Notes: generated from the letters alone by a model not told the origin. A stretch of DNA of 64,000 nucleotides from Streptomyces camelliae (GCF_027625935.1 NZ_CP115300.1:5270001-5334000); one strand, 5' to 3'. Shown: positions 8,574-18,331, numbered from the stretch's first letter. Numbers and translations: made by a program.

Positions 8574-9710
8574 ATGCACATCTCCCTGCTCGAACAGCTG
8601 GAGCCGCCCGAACCCCTCGGCGCCCACGCTCCGCTGCCCCGCATCGCCCGTCGGCCGGCCCAGCTCGTCGGCAACACTCCGGTCTTGTGGATCGACCAGC
8701 CCTTCGCCCCGCCCGGCCGCGGCTTTTACGCCAAGCTGGAGGGCACCAACCCCGGCGGCATCAAGGACCGCCCCGGACTGCACATGGTCCGCGAGGCCCG
8801 GCGGCGCGGCGACCTCGCCCCCGGCGCGCCGATCGTCGAGTCCTCCAGCGGCACCCTCGGTCTGGGGCTGGCCCTGGCCGGACTGACGTACGGTCACCCG
8901 GTCACCGTCGTCACCGACCTCGGCATGGAACCCGCGATGGTCCGCCTGCTCAACGCCCTCGGTGCGCACGTCGACCAGGTCGCCGCCCCGCATCCGGAGG
9001 GCGGCTGGCAGGAGTCCCGCCGCGAGCGCGTCGCCGAACTCCTCGCCCGTACCCCGGGTGCGTACTGCCCGGACCAGTACCACAACCCCGACAACGTCGC
9101 GGCCTACCGCCCGCTGGCCGCCGAGCTGATCGCCCAGCTCGGGCGCGTCGATGTGCTGGTGGCCGCCGTCGGCACAGGCGGTCATTCCGCCGGCACGGCG
9201 TCCGTGCTGCGCGAGTCCTTTCCCGGCCTGACCCTCATCGGGGTGGACTCGGTCGGCTCGACGATCTTCGGCCAGCCCGCCGTGCCGCGGCTGATGCGCG
9301 GCCTGGGCTCCAGCATCCACCCCGAGAACGTCGACTACGACGCCTTCGCCGAGGTCCACTGGGTCGCCCCGCACGAAGCGGTCTGGGCCTGCCGCCAACT
9401 GGCCCGCCGGCACTATGCCTCCGGCGGCTGGAGCGTCGGCGCGGTCGCCCTGGTCGCCGGGTGGGCCGCGCGGACGTATCCGCCGGGTACGCGGATCGCC
9501 GCGATCTTCCCCGACGGTCCGTATCGCTACCTGGAGACCGTCTACAACGACGCCTGGTGCCGCGAGCACCAACTCCACACTGGGAATCAGCCGTGGGAGC
9601 CCGACGAGATCACCGCCCCGGACGAATGCGTGGTGACCGGCTGGACCCGGTGCAGCCGGGTCCGCGATCCGCTGGGGCGCGAGCGGGTGAAGGCGGTGGT
9701 CGTCCGATGA
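8574..9710 (+). CDS. PLP-dependent cysteine synthase family protein
   Basis: 378-aa fold-type II PLP enzyme of the cysteine synthase/cystathionine beta-synthase family. Seen: [13 protein letters not shown] near residue 31, the PLP lysine region [12 protein letters not shown] (Lys about 64) and the glycine-rich phosphate loop GTGGHSAG (about 200). [12 protein letters not shown] segment (about 91) replaces the usual T-SGNTG loop, so the substrate may differ from O-acetylserine. The stop overlaps the start of an MFS exporter gene (ATGA), so enzyme and exporter are coupled. This points to synthesis and export of an amino-acid-like metabolite, as SbnA-type enzymes do in metallophore pathways; the product is not known. 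Confidence 0.85.
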   Translation: MHISLLEQLEPPEPLGAHAPLPRIARRPAQLVGNTPVLWIDQPFAPPGRGFYAKLEGTNPGGIKDRPGLHMVREARRRGDLAPGAPIVESSSGTLGLGLALAGLTYGHPVTVVTDLGMEPAMVRLLNALGAHVDQVAAPHPEGGWQESRRERVAELLARTPGAYCPDQYHNPDNVAAYRPLAAELIAQLGRVDVLVAAVGTGGHSAGTASVLRESFPGLTLIGVDSVGSTIFGQPAVPRLMRGLGSSIHPENVDYDAFAEVHWVAPHEAVWACRQLARRHYASGGWSVGAVALVAGWAARTYPPGTRIAAIFPDGPYRYLETVYNDAWCREHQLHTGNQPWEPDEITAPDECVVTGWTRCSRVRDPLGRERVKAVVVR

Positions 9711-10963
9711 AGGGACTGCGGGCCCAGGTGGCCTCCTTCGACCGCCCGGCACGGCTGTTGATGGTGAACCAGTTCGCCATCAACCTCGGCTTCTACATGC
9801 TGATGCCCTACCTCGCCGACCACCTCGCCCACGGCTTGGGCCTGGCCGCCTGGACGGTGGGCCTGGTGCTCGGCATCCGCAACCTCTCCCAACAGGGCAT
9901 GTTCCTTGTCGGCGGCACCCTCGCCGACCGGTACGGCTGCAAGCCGATGATCCTGACCGGGTGCGCCCTGCGGACGGTGGCCTTCGGGCTGCTCGCGGTG
10001 GCGGAGAGCCTGCCGGTACTGGTCGTGGCATCGGCGCTGACCGGCCTGGCGGGCGCGCTGTTCAACCCGGCTGTGCGCGCCTACCTGGCCGCCGAGGCGG
10101 GCGAGGAACGACGCGTCGAAGCATTCGCCGCCTTCAACGTCTTCTACCAGGCAGGCGTCCTCATCGGCCCGCTCGCCGGACTCGCTCTGCTGACCTGGGA
10201 CTTCGGGGCGGTGTGCGCTGTCGCGGCGCTGATCTTCGGCGCCCTGGCCGTTCTCCAGGTCCGCGCCCTTCCATCCCGCCCGCCGCAGGGGCGCGGCAAT
10301 GAGCCGGCCTGGCGCGCGGTGACCGCCGACTGGCGCACCGTCGCCGCCAACCGGCCGTTCCTCCTCTTCGCCGCCGCGATGACCGGCTCGTACGTCCTGG
10401 CTTTCCAGGTCTACCTTGCCCTCCCGCTGCGGGCCCGGGAACTCTTCGGTGACCGCAGCGGGCTCGTGACGGGTGCCATCTTCGCCGTCTCGGCGCTGGC
10501 CGCGCTGTCGGGACAGCTGAAGCTGACGGCGTGGGCCAAAAGGACACTGTCCGGTCCGTGGGCCATCGCGTACGGGCTGGTGGTGATGGGGGTGGCGTTC
10601 CTGCCGCTGCTGCCGGGACCGTACGGCGGCGCCCTCGGCACGGCGTGCGGGGTCCTCGGTCTCACTCTGTGCGCGGCTTTGCTGGCCTGGGGCGGGGCGC
10701 TGCTCTACCCGTTCGAGATGGACACCGTCGTACGGCTCTCCGGGGACCGGCTCGTGGCGACGTACTACGGCGCCTACAACACCGCTTCCGGCATCGCGAT
10801 CTCGCTCGGCAACCTGGCCGTCGGGGCACTCTTCGACACGGGAGCGCGCTGGCTGCCGTGGACCGTCCTGGCGGCCACCGGGTTCATGTGCGCGGGACTG
10901 GTGGCGTGGCTGCACCGGGCCGGGTACCTCGCGGTGCCCAGCCCGGTCCCGGTGCCGGGGTGA
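9707..10963 (+). CDS. MFS transporter
   Basis: 418-aa, 12-segment major facilitator. The motif A loop is seen as [15 protein letters not shown] near residue 68, and a hydrophobic pattern covers the whole length. The ATG overlaps the stop of the PLP enzyme by ATGA, indicating translational coupling. Likely exports the product of that enzyme. The N-terminus [21 protein letters not shown] is common in a Streptomyces MFS subgroup annotated as multidrug or siderophore-type exporters; the actual substrate cannot be read. Confidence 0.9.
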   Translation: MKGLRAQVASFDRPARLLMVNQFAINLGFYMLMPYLADHLAHGLGLAAWTVGLVLGIRNLSQQGMFLVGGTLADRYGCKPMILTGCALRTVAFGLLAVAESLPVLVVASALTGLAGALFNPAVRAYLAAEAGEERRVEAFAAFNVFYQAGVLIGPLAGLALLTWDFGAVCAVAALIFGALAVLQVRALPSRPPQGRGNEPAWRAVTADWRTVAANRPFLLFAAAMTGSYVLAFQVYLALPLRARELFGDRSGLVTGAIFAVSALAALSGQLKLTAWAKRTLSGPWAIAYGLVVMGVAFLPLLPGPYGGALGTACGVLGLTLCAALLAWGGALLYPFEMDTVVRLSGDRLVATYYGAYNTASGIAISLGNLAVGALFDTGARWLPWTVLAATGFMCAGLVAWLHRAGYLAVPSPVPVPG

Positions 10964-10975
10964 CGCGGTAGGCGG

Positions 10976-11215
10976 TCAGAAGTGGGCCGCGTGCAGCGGG
11001 TCGTGACGGTGGCCGTGGCTGTGCCGCCGGCCGGTCCCGACCCGCGTGGCACTGGCGAGATGGGGGTGGTCGCCGTCGAGGTCGGCGTGTTCGTGCTCGA
11101 CGACGACCACCGGCTCTCGTTCCCGCTGCCCCGACGGCGACCGCCACAGCCGGAGGGCCACCAGGGAGGCGGCCGGTGCGATCACGCCCAGCGCGACCAC
11201 GGCCGCCTCCAGTCC
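10976..11215 (-). pseudogene. His-rich membrane protein, C-terminal fragment
   Basis: The minus-strand frame ends in a plausible C-terminus: a hydrophobic segment LEAAVVALGVIAPAASLVALRLW followed by a polar, His/Asp-rich tail (VVVVEHEHADLDGDHPHL, HSHGHRHDPLH). The N-terminal side is missing: upstream of about 11215 the same frame is antisense to a VOC protein. His-rich tails of this type occur in metal-handling membrane proteins. Truncated by the same junction that removed the start of the VOC gene. Confidence 0.55.
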
Positions 11216-11218
11216 ACG

Positions 11219-11584
11219 TCCACCATCCAGCCAGTGATCGTGACTGCCGACCAGGACGTTCTGCTCGGCTTCCATACGAAATTCTTCGGCGCCGAGGAGA
11301 TCTTCCGGGTGCCGACCGAAGGCCCGGCCTTCTATCTCGGCTTGCGCATCGGCGACACCGACCTCGGGCTGGTGGCCAAGGCGAACCCGGGGACTGGGGC
11401 GGGGTCACGGATCCCGCTCAGCATCGGTGTCGACGACGTCGACGAGACGCTCGGCCGGGTGGCGGCGCTGGGCGGCTCGGTCCGCGGCGGCCCCAACGAC
11501 ATGCCGTGGGGACAGCGCGTCGCCCACATCCAGGACCCCGACGGCAACCCGGTGAACCTCACTCAGCCGATCCCGGCCCGGTGA
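11219..11584 (+). pseudogene. VOC/glyoxalase family protein lacking its start
   Basis: The frame encodes TIQPVIVTADQDVLLGFHTKFFGAEE through IQDPDGNPVNLTQPI, a nearly full-length VOC (glyoxalase/bleomycin-resistance/dioxygenase) protein of about 120 aa. No start codon occurs at the expected place: the codon before TIQP continues into antisense DNA of the neighbouring membrane-protein fragment. The first one to three codons and the promoter appear to have been lost. A GTG a few codons in could give a shortened product. Confidence 0.7.
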
Positions 11585-11630
11585 CGCTGTTCCGGGGCAT
11601 GCGCTGATCGTGGGCTACCTGCGGTAGAGA

Positions 11631-11880
11631 TCAATTGCCGATGCCCTGGTCGATGACGTGCAGCTCGATGCGGCGCTCGCGCAGGTCGGCGCCGAGGGGC
11701 ACTCGGTGCAGCACGGAGCGGGAGAGCCGGTCGAGCCGGGTGACCTTCAATGTGTCACCCTCGCGCAGCAGTTGGAGGGACAAGGTCGAGCTTTGGGCGG
11801 GACGCCTTCGCGCCGCTCGCGGTGTCGACGTGGAAGTTGTCGCAGTCGACACCGGCCCGCAGCAGGGCGTCGACTCCCTC
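11631..11880 (-). pseudogene. Serine resolvase/invertase remnant
   Basis: One minus-strand frame reads LQLLREGDTLKVTRLDRLSRSV then LGADLRERRIELHVIDQGI, the hallmark catalytic-domain segment of Tn3/Hin-type serine recombinases. An adjacent frame gives DTASGAKASRPKLD, the part that normally precedes it. The N-terminal catalytic serine region and the C-terminal helix-turn-helix are absent. A decayed transposon or plasmid resolvase. Confidence 0.8.
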
Positions 11881-12114
11881 GCATGCCCGACAACCGAGCG
11901 GTACCGGCCCACTCATTGTTCTTGACGCACAGCGCGGTGCCCACAAACGGAATCTGAGCACCCTCTCTTCATGCCCGCAGATATTGGCACGGCTCACCCG
12001 AACCTGTCTCTCACGTTCTTGACCTCGACACGGTTCACGTGAGGCTTCAAGTCTACAGCCATTCGCTATGGTGAATTCATTCATGTGCTATCTCGCCGTA
12101 AGGGGGCCGGTCAG
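11881..12114. other. Non-coding stretch before the GT87-like gene
   Basis: Low-GC intergenic DNA between the resolvase remnant and the membrane glycosyltransferase gene. No gene is seen; it should contain the promoter of the downstream gene. Confidence 0.5.
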
Positions 12115-13404
12115 GTGAAGAGTCGCAGACCGTGCAATGCTGCGGCCGAGCTGGAGCGCGTATTTCCAGATCGGATTCGAGTGTCAGTGTTCGGAATTGC
12201 GATTTTTACACTTGCCATCATCGGTCATATGTGGACCGTTTGGGCCAAAGACGTATGGTGGCTTATCGACACAGAGGTGTATCGCGCCGGGGCGGAACGG
12301 GTCACGGCATCATTGCCGCTTTACGATCATAGCGTTTATGATGGGCTGCAGTTCACGTATTCCCCGTTCGCCGCACTGTGTTTCGTGCCGCTCACGCTTT
12401 TCTCGATGGATTCCCTGCGCTTCCTGGTGACATGTGTGAATCTTGCTGCGCCGCTGGTGGTGGTGTGGATGGCGTGGGGCTTCTTGGGGTACAGGCCCAA
12501 CCACGGCCGGCTTGCCATGACGTTCCTCGTCGGAGGTTTCGCTCTCTGGCTCGAACCGGTGCGGACCACTGTAGTGCTCGGGCAGGTCAACCTACTGCTC
12601 TTGATCCTCATCATGATGGATTGTGCGCCCCGTGGCTCTCACAGGGCGCGAGGAGTGGGGGTCGGTATCGCAGCCGCTATCAAGCTCACACCGTGTATCT
12701 TCGTTGTCTACTTTGTGGTGACACGCCGATTCAAAGCCGCCCTCGTATCCGTGCTGACAATTCTGGCCACGATCATGATCGGCTTCTTTGTTATTCCTGG
12801 AGATTCGGCAAAATACTGGGGAGGGCTGTTTCTTGACTCAAGTCGCATCGGTGCAGTCACCAATGTGGGAAATCAGTCTATTGCCGGACTGTTGTCCCGT
12901 CAGATGCATGTTCTTAATCCGCCGACACTACTTTGGATGGCCCTCTCGGGGCTGACCGTAGTTATTGCCCTGACCTTCGCTGCCCTGGCTCACCGGTGCG
13001 GTGAGGAACTGCTGGCGATCAGCATTGTGGGCATCTCCAGCTGTCTCGCATCTCCGCTTTCCTGGAGCCACCATTGGGTCTGGGTGATCCTGCTCCTGGT
13101 GATCGGGGTCCATCACGTCCAAGGGCATCGACGGTGGGCCGCCCTCTCTGTAGCGGCCTTCGTCATGCTGTTCTTCTCATGGATCGTCGGAAAGTCCAAA
13201 CTCCCGGACAGGACGCCTCCGATGGGAATCATCCAACGAACCTCCCAAGCTGAATGGAGCATGCTGGTCTGCAATAATCTCTATGTGTGGATCGCAGTTA
13301 TCGTCTATGCAGCGACCTTCTGGTACCTCAGTAGGATTGCTGCAAAGGACTTTCAGCCGGATCCACCGGTCGGCGACCGGAACGGGGAGTGCCTGGCACA
13401 GTGA
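12115..13404 (+). CDS. GT87/DUF2029-type membrane glycosyltransferase
   Basis: About 429 aa with some ten membrane segments. The first extracytoplasmic loop has the acidic DVWWLIDTEVYRAGAERV motif and the second LPLYDHSVYDGLQFTYSPFAALCFVPL, both typical of GT87 polyprenol-phosphate mannosyltransferases (PimE-like). Further seen are VLGQVNLLLLILIM, AIKLTPCIFVVYF, VGNQSIAGLLSR and PLSWSHHWVW, all family signatures. It would add a sugar to an envelope glycolipid or glycan on the outer membrane face. GTG at 12115 is chosen because AGGGGG lies eight nt upstream; a GTG ten codons earlier is possible. Base composition is visibly lower in GC than its surroundings, and resolvase and transposase remnants flank it, suggesting transfer. 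Confidence 0.85.
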   Translation: MKSRRPCNAAAELERVFPDRIRVSVFGIAIFTLAIIGHMWTVWAKDVWWLIDTEVYRAGAERVTASLPLYDHSVYDGLQFTYSPFAALCFVPLTLFSMDSLRFLVTCVNLAAPLVVVWMAWGFLGYRPNHGRLAMTFLVGGFALWLEPVRTTVVLGQVNLLLLILIMMDCAPRGSHRARGVGVGIAAAIKLTPCIFVVYFVVTRRFKAALVSVLTILATIMIGFFVIPGDSAKYWGGLFLDSSRIGAVTNVGNQSIAGLLSRQMHVLNPPTLLWMALSGLTVVIALTFAALAHRCGEELLAISIVGISSCLASPLSWSHHWVWVILLLVIGVHHVQGHRRWAALSVAAFVMLFFSWIVGKSKLPDRTPPMGIIQRTSQAEWSMLVCNNLYVWIAVIVYAATFWYLSRIAAKDFQPDPPVGDRNGECLAQ

Positions 13405-13439
13405 GGTGCCTGCCGAGCTGGGATGGGAGGATTTTCTAC

Positions 13440-13850
13440 TTGCCGAGTCGGGATGCCATCGGCGAGGGCCAGGGTCTGAGTGCCGTCGTTGACGTCGGCG
13501 ACGGACCGGTGCCCTCGCCCCCCTTCTCGCGCGGATGTGGGACGCATCCACGCAGGCCCGCGACGAGTCCAGCGCGTCGGCCGCGTACAACTCGGCGAGC
13601 AGGAGACGGTGCAACCGGTCGAAGGCGTCGGCCTCGTGTCACCGGCCCAGCCGGCGCCAGCAGGTCTGACCGGAGCCGAACCCCAGCTCCAGCGGCAGTA
13701 GTTGGCCGCTCACATCGTTGTAGAGCACGTACAGGATGTACTTCAGGCACAGCCGGTCGTCCACGATCCACGGCCGGTTGCCCACACCTCACGAACGGCG
13801 GAATCGTCGTACTGGTCACGCTCGACCAGGGCACCGCAACAAGATCGTGT
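13440..13850 (-). pseudogene. IS5-family transposase remnant
   Basis: Minus-strand frames contain dispersed IS5 (DDE) transposase segments: a helix ending FDRLHRLLLAELYAADALDSSRACVDASHIRARRGA, and further upstream WIVDDRLCLKYILYVLYNDVSGQLL. Frameshifts separate them and no terminal repeats were recognised. It lies just 3' of the GT87-like gene and marks an old insertion. Confidence 0.7.
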
Positions 13851-14051
13851 CACGAGCTCTGAGGGTGTTTCGTCTGGATCACCGTGCGGACCGGAGCAAG
13901 CGGCGCGTGAGACTGCTGCGGTTGAGTGACAAGGAGTACGGCCCCCGAGGATGTTCACGATGTGAGGAGTTGATCTCTCTTAACTTCTTCTGAGATCGAT
14001 GTGTCGCCCAGCAGGTGGTCGCCTGCGTCCGCCGGCCATGGGGGTCATCGG

Positions 14052-14822
14052 ATGAAACTTCGTCCCTGGGTTGCAGCGCTGCTGGCGGGCGCGGCTATCG
14101 CCCTCGTGTCTCCGTCGGCCGGCGTCGCTGCGCAGGTGTCTGCACGGCACGCGTCCGGCTCCCTGTGGCTCCACGAAGGGGACGGGCACCACGGTCACCA
14201 CAGTCCCTGGCGTGACTGCCACAGCCAGCGCCGTGTCGTGCTCATCGACAACAACCTGAGGGCAATTCTGACCGATGGCCGGCGTGGGCCCGAGGCTGTC
14301 GTTCTTCAAGGGGCTTCGGGATCCTCGTCCTCGTCGCCGGCGGCTCCGTGGGACAGCTTTACTGTCTTGACGTATATGGACGTGAATTATCCCACCCAGA
14401 CCGACAACCAGTATGAGTTTGCGATCACTGACTTCTTCCGGGTGCACCCGCTCTTCGTGGTGAAAGCCTTCGACCGTCACGAGCGAACCTTTCCCTTCCC
14501 GGCCGCCCACTGCGTCAACGACCAGGAGGACGGTGACCGCGGGGACGGTACTCGTCCGCATGGTGGTACAACTGCTGACGGGAGCGGCTCGTCCGGCTCC
14601 CCGTTCCCCCAGAAGGGGGACCACCATCAAAACGGCCCGGGTGAGCAGGGGACTCTCGCCCCCGAGGCCACCATTTCCCCTGTTCCGCGTGATGGCGCGG
14701 CTGCCGGCTGGAGCGCCGGCCTTCTGAACGCGAAGCACATCGTGATCGCGGCCGGCGGTTTGCTGATGGTTCTAGGAATGCTCGCCAGGGCTTGGCTTCG
14801 CCGACGCCGTTCTGCCTCGTGA
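14052..14822 (+). CDS. Surface-anchored His-rich protein of unknown function
   Basis: 256 aa. A clear Sec signal peptide (MKLRPWVAALLAGAAIALVSPSAGVAA) is followed by a His-rich segment (HEGDGHHGHHSPWRDCH), a small domain with SFTVLTYMDVNYPTQTDNQYEFAITDFFRVHP (about 110-145), a disordered Gly/Ser/Asp region, and a C-terminal membrane helix (HIVIAAGGLLMVLGMLARAWL) ending in RRRR. This is a type I membrane architecture with a positively charged cytoplasmic stop. No LPXTG sortase motif is present and no family was recognised. ATG at 14052 is chosen to place the signal peptide at the N-terminus. Confidence 0.65.
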   Translation: MKLRPWVAALLAGAAIALVSPSAGVAAQVSARHASGSLWLHEGDGHHGHHSPWRDCHSQRRVVLIDNNLRAILTDGRRGPEAVVLQGASGSSSSSPAAPWDSFTVLTYMDVNYPTQTDNQYEFAITDFFRVHPLFVVKAFDRHERTFPFPAAHCVNDQEDGDRGDGTRPHGGTTADGSGSSGSPFPQKGDHHQNGPGEQGTLAPEATISPVPRDGAAAGWSAGLLNAKHIVIAAGGLLMVLGMLARAWLRRRRSAS

Positions 14823-15019
14823 CACTCGGCCGGAAGATGAGCCGGCAGCACCTTTGGTCCCTGACATGACGTCACATCAGGAGCCTGATGTACTGCCACC
14901 TCAGTCATACCCATTGACGAACGACCGACCTCCCGGGAGGCGGCCGGGCCCCAACGCAGGGCCGCCGAAGGCGCATCCGTGCAGCTCCCGTCCAGCGGCC
15001 CACGCAGTGGTTGCGTCCT

Positions 15020-16424
15020 GGGAAGTGGTGTACGGGTTCGACCTGATCCGGGGGTTTGCTCCCGCGTCGGGGTGACGCCCGCATAGATGAACGGCCACCG
15101 GCTGATCTTCGAGATGTCGAGTCACGAAGGAGATCAGCACGATGACCGCACCCGACAGTCTGCCCCTGCACGCCCTCGCGGAGGACAACCTCGCAGCGGC
15201 GAGTCCCGATCTGCTGCGCGCGATGGTCAAGACGTTCGCGGACGCGCTCATGTCCGCCGAGGCCGATGCCCTCTGCAATGCTGAATACGGGCAGGTCAGC
15301 GACGAGCGAGTCAACCATCGCAACGGGTATCGCCTTCGCGAGTGGGACACCCGCGCGGGCACCGTCGAACTCGCCGTTCCCAAGCTGCGTCAGGGCAGTT
15401 ACTTCCCGCACTGGCTGCTGGAGCGTCGCCGCCGGGCTGAGCAGGCCCTCATCAGCGTGGTCGCCACCGCCTATCTGCTCGGCGTCTCCACCCGCCGAGT
15501 GGAGAAGCTCGCCGAGAGCCTGGGCGTCACCCAGCTGTCGAAGTCCCAGGTCAGCGCCATGGCCAAGCATCTCGACGAACAGGTCGCCGCGTTCCGCAAC
15601 CGGCCCCTGGACGCCGGCCCCTACGCGTTCGTCTGGGTGGACGCGCTCACGCAGAAGGTTCGCGAGGGCGGCCGCATCATCAACGTCCACGCGCTGATCG
15701 CGGTCGGCGTCAACGCCGATGGGCACCGTGAGATTCTCGGCCTGGACGTGGCCACTGCCGAGGACGGCGCCGGCTGGCTGGCCTTCCTGCGCTCCCTGAT
15801 CGCCCGCGGCCTATCGGGCGTCCAACTGGTCATCTCAGACGCGCACATGGGCCTGGTCAACGCGATCGGGGCCACCCTGCCCGGCGCGAGCTGGCAGCGA
15901 TGTCGTACTCACTACGCCCGCGCGTTGCTGAGCCAGGTGCCCAAGTCGGCCCAGCCGTGGGTGGCCACGCTGCTGCGGACCGTCTTCGAACAACCCGACA
16001 TCGATGCAGTCCAGTCCCAGATGCGGCACGTCCTGGACGCATTGGAGGCCAAGTTCCCCAAGGCGGCAGCCCACTTGGACGCCGCTCAGGGCGATGTGCT
16101 GGCGTTCACCGCGTTCCCGCGCGAGATCTGGCGGCAGATCTGGTCGAACAATCCGCAGGAACGGCTCAACAAGGAGATCCGCCGCCGCACCGACGTGGTC
16201 GGCATCTTCCCCGACCGCACCGCCCTGATCCGCCTGGTCGGCGCGGTGCTGGCCGAGCAGAACGACGAGTGGACCGAAGCCCGCCGCTACATGGGACTCG
16301 ACCTGCTGGCCAAGGCCCGCCTCCACCCGATCGAGTCAGAAACCGACGACACAGTCATCCCGACGGAACTCACCGCATAGCCTCAAAGAAGAGATCACCG
16401 AGTGGCCGTCGATACACCACTCCC
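15020..16424. mobile_element. IS256-family insertion sequence
   Basis: About 1.4 kb element with one intact Mutator-type transposase. Proposed ends are GGGAAGTGGTGTA on the left and the inverted TACACCACTCCC on the right; an ACGGCCAC motif recurs inverted just inside both. A second possible end pair (GGGTGACGCCCGC at 15070 and GCGGACGTGACCC at 16425-16437) was also seen, so the exact borders are uncertain. No target duplication was found by eye. The element cuts the gene for a secreted protein on its right. Confidence 0.75.
15142..16380 (+). CDS. IS256-family transposase
   Basis: 412-aa DDE transposase of the Mutator/IS256 group, full length. Seen: NHRNGYRLREWDTRAGTVELAVPKLR (about 54-80), the first catalytic Asp in AFVWVDAL (about 171), the second in LVISDAHMGLVNAI (about 235), CRTHYARALLSQVP, and the Glu region IWSNNPQERLNKEIRRRTDVVGIFP (about 335-360). 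All family signatures are intact and the reading frame is uninterrupted, so the element may be active. Catalyses its own transposition, probably through a circular intermediate as known for IS256 relatives. Confidence 0.95.
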   Translation: MTAPDSLPLHALAEDNLAAASPDLLRAMVKTFADALMSAEADALCNAEYGQVSDERVNHRNGYRLREWDTRAGTVELAVPKLRQGSYFPHWLLERRRRAEQALISVVATAYLLGVSTRRVEKLAESLGVTQLSKSQVSAMAKHLDEQVAAFRNRPLDAGPYAFVWVDALTQKVREGGRIINVHALIAVGVNADGHREILGLDVATAEDGAGWLAFLRSLIARGLSGVQLVISDAHMGLVNAIGATLPGASWQRCRTHYARALLSQVPKSAQPWVATLLRTVFEQPDIDAVQSQMRHVLDALEAKFPKAAAHLDAAQGDVLAFTAFPREIWRQIWSNNPQERLNKEIRRRTDVVGIFPDRTALIRLVGAVLAEQNDEWTEARRYMGLDLLAKARLHPIESETDDTVIPTELTA

Positions 16425-17164
16425 GCGGACGTGACCCACGCAGTCGTCGGGAAGGCGAAGACGTAGTCCCGTAGCTGTTGTGCGGCTTGTAGAGGACTCG
16501 CTGTGTAGTCTGCGTGGCTATCGTCCGGTACGGGCCGGCCGACTCCGGTGTGGAGATCGGGGCGAGAGCCGAGCAGGTCTTCTTCCCTCGGCAGTATCTG
16601 CGGTTCGACCGCCACCGGTGGGTGCGCACCACCGCTGCCACTGGTCGCCGGAGGTCTTTGAGCGGGACTGGTCAGGAGGAACTGCTGCTTCCGGCCGTGG
16701 TCGGCGTGGCCGAGGGGGCTGGGGGCGGCTGAGCGGTTGGGCCTGGCTGCGCGGCTGAGTGTGGCCGAGGAACTATTGCTTCCGGCGGAGGCCGATGTGC
16801 CTGAGGGGCTGGGCGTGTCCGAGGGGCTCGGGCGGGGGTCGTGGGGGCACAGCCAATCAGGGTTTTTGAATCCGAAGCTCAGGCCCCACTCCCTGTCGCA
16901 GCCGCCCCAGTATGTCCCCACCCAGCCGCAGTAGGGCCCGCCGTAGCTGAAACAGGGGGGCGCTGATTCCTGAGGGTCCGGATTCGTGAAGGGGGGCTGG
17001 GGCGATGCGGCTTTGCTCCGCGAGATGCCGTGGCCGCTGACCATGCGGACCTGCGTGGCATTGGAACTCTGGGACAGCCAGTCCGTGAAGAAGAGAGGCA
17101 GGCCGATGACTGAGGCGGAAGCCGCCACCGTTGCAGCAGCGAGAGCACAGCGGACCAGGCGCAT
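16425..17164 (-). pseudogene. Secreted Cys/Trp-rich protein truncated by IS256 element
   Basis: ATG 17164 has GAGAGGAAC upstream and starts a signal peptide (MRLVRCALAAATVAASASVIGLPLFF). A mature region with CFSYGGPYCGWVGTYWGG and CDREWGLSFGFKNPDWLCPHDP (two pairs of Cys near residues 70-110) follows, then Pro/Ser-rich low-complexity sequence. The frame continues into the insertion sequence and ends inside it, so the native C-terminus is lost or replaced. No family recognised. Confidence 0.55.
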
Positions 17165-17314
17165 GACTGTTCCTCTCGGCTTTGTGGTCTGTCGCAGGTG
17201 TGGACGAACTCCGTGCACGGGTGCCGCCGCTGTACGCGCTGGAGCTGAACGTATGGTTTGGAGACCACCCCAACAACCAGCGAACCGCCGGTCAGGTGGC
17301 CTTGCTCCGGTTTT

Positions 17315-17505
17315 TCACTCGAAGAGTCTCGCCTCGATCTCCTGCCATGTGACACCGACTGCATCTTTCGCGCGATGCCTACTCAGCTCCCGACCACAGC
17401 GGCGCCGTCTGGCGCAAGTCGCCGCACAGCGCCGGCGAAGGCCACCGGGGCCGTGGTCGCGGACCTCGATGCGGACATGGTCCCCGTCAGGGCGGGCGGT
17501 CACTT
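17315..17505 (-). pseudogene. Anti-sigma-like HATPase C-terminal fragment
   Basis: The minus strand reads TEVTARPDGDHVRIEVRDHG and, after a scrambled middle, HRAKDAVGVTWQEIEARLFE. This is the C-terminal half of the RsbW/SpoIIAB-like ATP-binding proteins abundant in Streptomyces. The N-terminal half with its asparagine box is missing. Homology stops at about 17505, exactly where homology of the plus strand to an integrase begins, so this is a recombination junction. Confidence 0.7.
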
Positions 17506-18288
17506 CGGTTCCTCGTGCGCCTGGAGAAGGACACCACCGCAGCAACCGCCAAGGAATCACACCGAGTTCTGCGCTCGGCACTGTCCTCCGCCTGCCGCGA
17601 GGAACTGATCACACGCAACGTCGCCAGGCTCGTTGAGCCGCCCCGTACGGACACACCCGAGCTGCACCCCTGGACCCTGGACGAGACGCTCGACTTCCTG
17701 GCCGCCTCCCGCAAGGACCCGCTCTACGCAGCATTCGTGCTCGCCATCGCCATGGGCCTCCGTCGTGGGGAGATCGTCGGCCTTCGCTGGTCGGACGTCG
17801 ACCTCGACAACCGCGTCCTGTACGTCCGCCACCAGGTCCAGCGCCGCCGTGGCGTCCTGTACGACGACGACCCCAAGAACCGCCGTCGCCGTGCCGTCCC
17901 GCTGCCCGCCCTCTGCATCGCGCCCCTGCGCTGGCAGCGCATGCGGCAGGCGGCCGCCCGAGCCAAGGCGGGGGAGAAGTGGCAGGAGTCGGACTACGTC
18001 TTCGCCACCCGGAACGGTCGGCCCGTCGAGCCGCGCAACCTCTACCGCTCGTTCACCCGAGTCGCCGAGTCCGCCGGCCTCCGCGTCATCCGCCTGCACG
18101 ACGCCCGCCACGGCACCGCCACCCTCCTCACGACGGCCGGAGTCGCGCCCCGCCTCGTGATGGAGATCCTCGGGCACTCCCAGATCAGCACCACCATCGA
18201 CGTCTACACCCACGTCGTCCAGGACACCCAGCGTGAGGCCATGAGCCACATGGACCGGCTGCTCAGGAGGCGTCCCGGTCGTCAGTGA
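17506..18288 (+). pseudogene. Tyrosine integrase lacking the N-terminal domain
   Basis: The last 257 residues of a phage-type integrase, nearly identical to residues 127-383 of the complete integrase at 39257-40408. The catalytic set is present (R in GLRRGE, HDARH, GHSQIST, DVYTHV), but the arm-binding and most of the core-binding N-terminal region is replaced by antisense HATPase sequence at about 17505. Translation could begin at GTG 17515, but such a protein should not recombine DNA. The 3' flank repeats the arrangement after the complete gene: direct repeats, hairpin, then tRNA-derived att copy. It marks the right end of an older related element. Confidence 0.9.
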
Positions 18289-18307
18289 CCGCGCTGTGAC
18301 CGCGCTC

Positions 18308-18331
18308 GTTGATGTCAGCTGTAGATGCCAG
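18308..18331 (+). repeat. Putative integrase arm-type repeats, older element
   Basis: GTTGATGTCAG (18308-18318) and GTAGATGCCAG (18321-18331), 13 bp apart. The same pair of motifs follows the complete integrase (40417, 40430) and lies just inside the other end of the AICE (23312, 23325). Such direct repeats beside an att core are typical integrase arm sites. Confidence 0.55.

Noticed and set aside
10982..11218. N-terminal extension of the VOC protein
   Set aside because: The 79 upstream codons are antisense to a membrane-protein tail and not part of any VOC fold, so the gene is treated as start-less.
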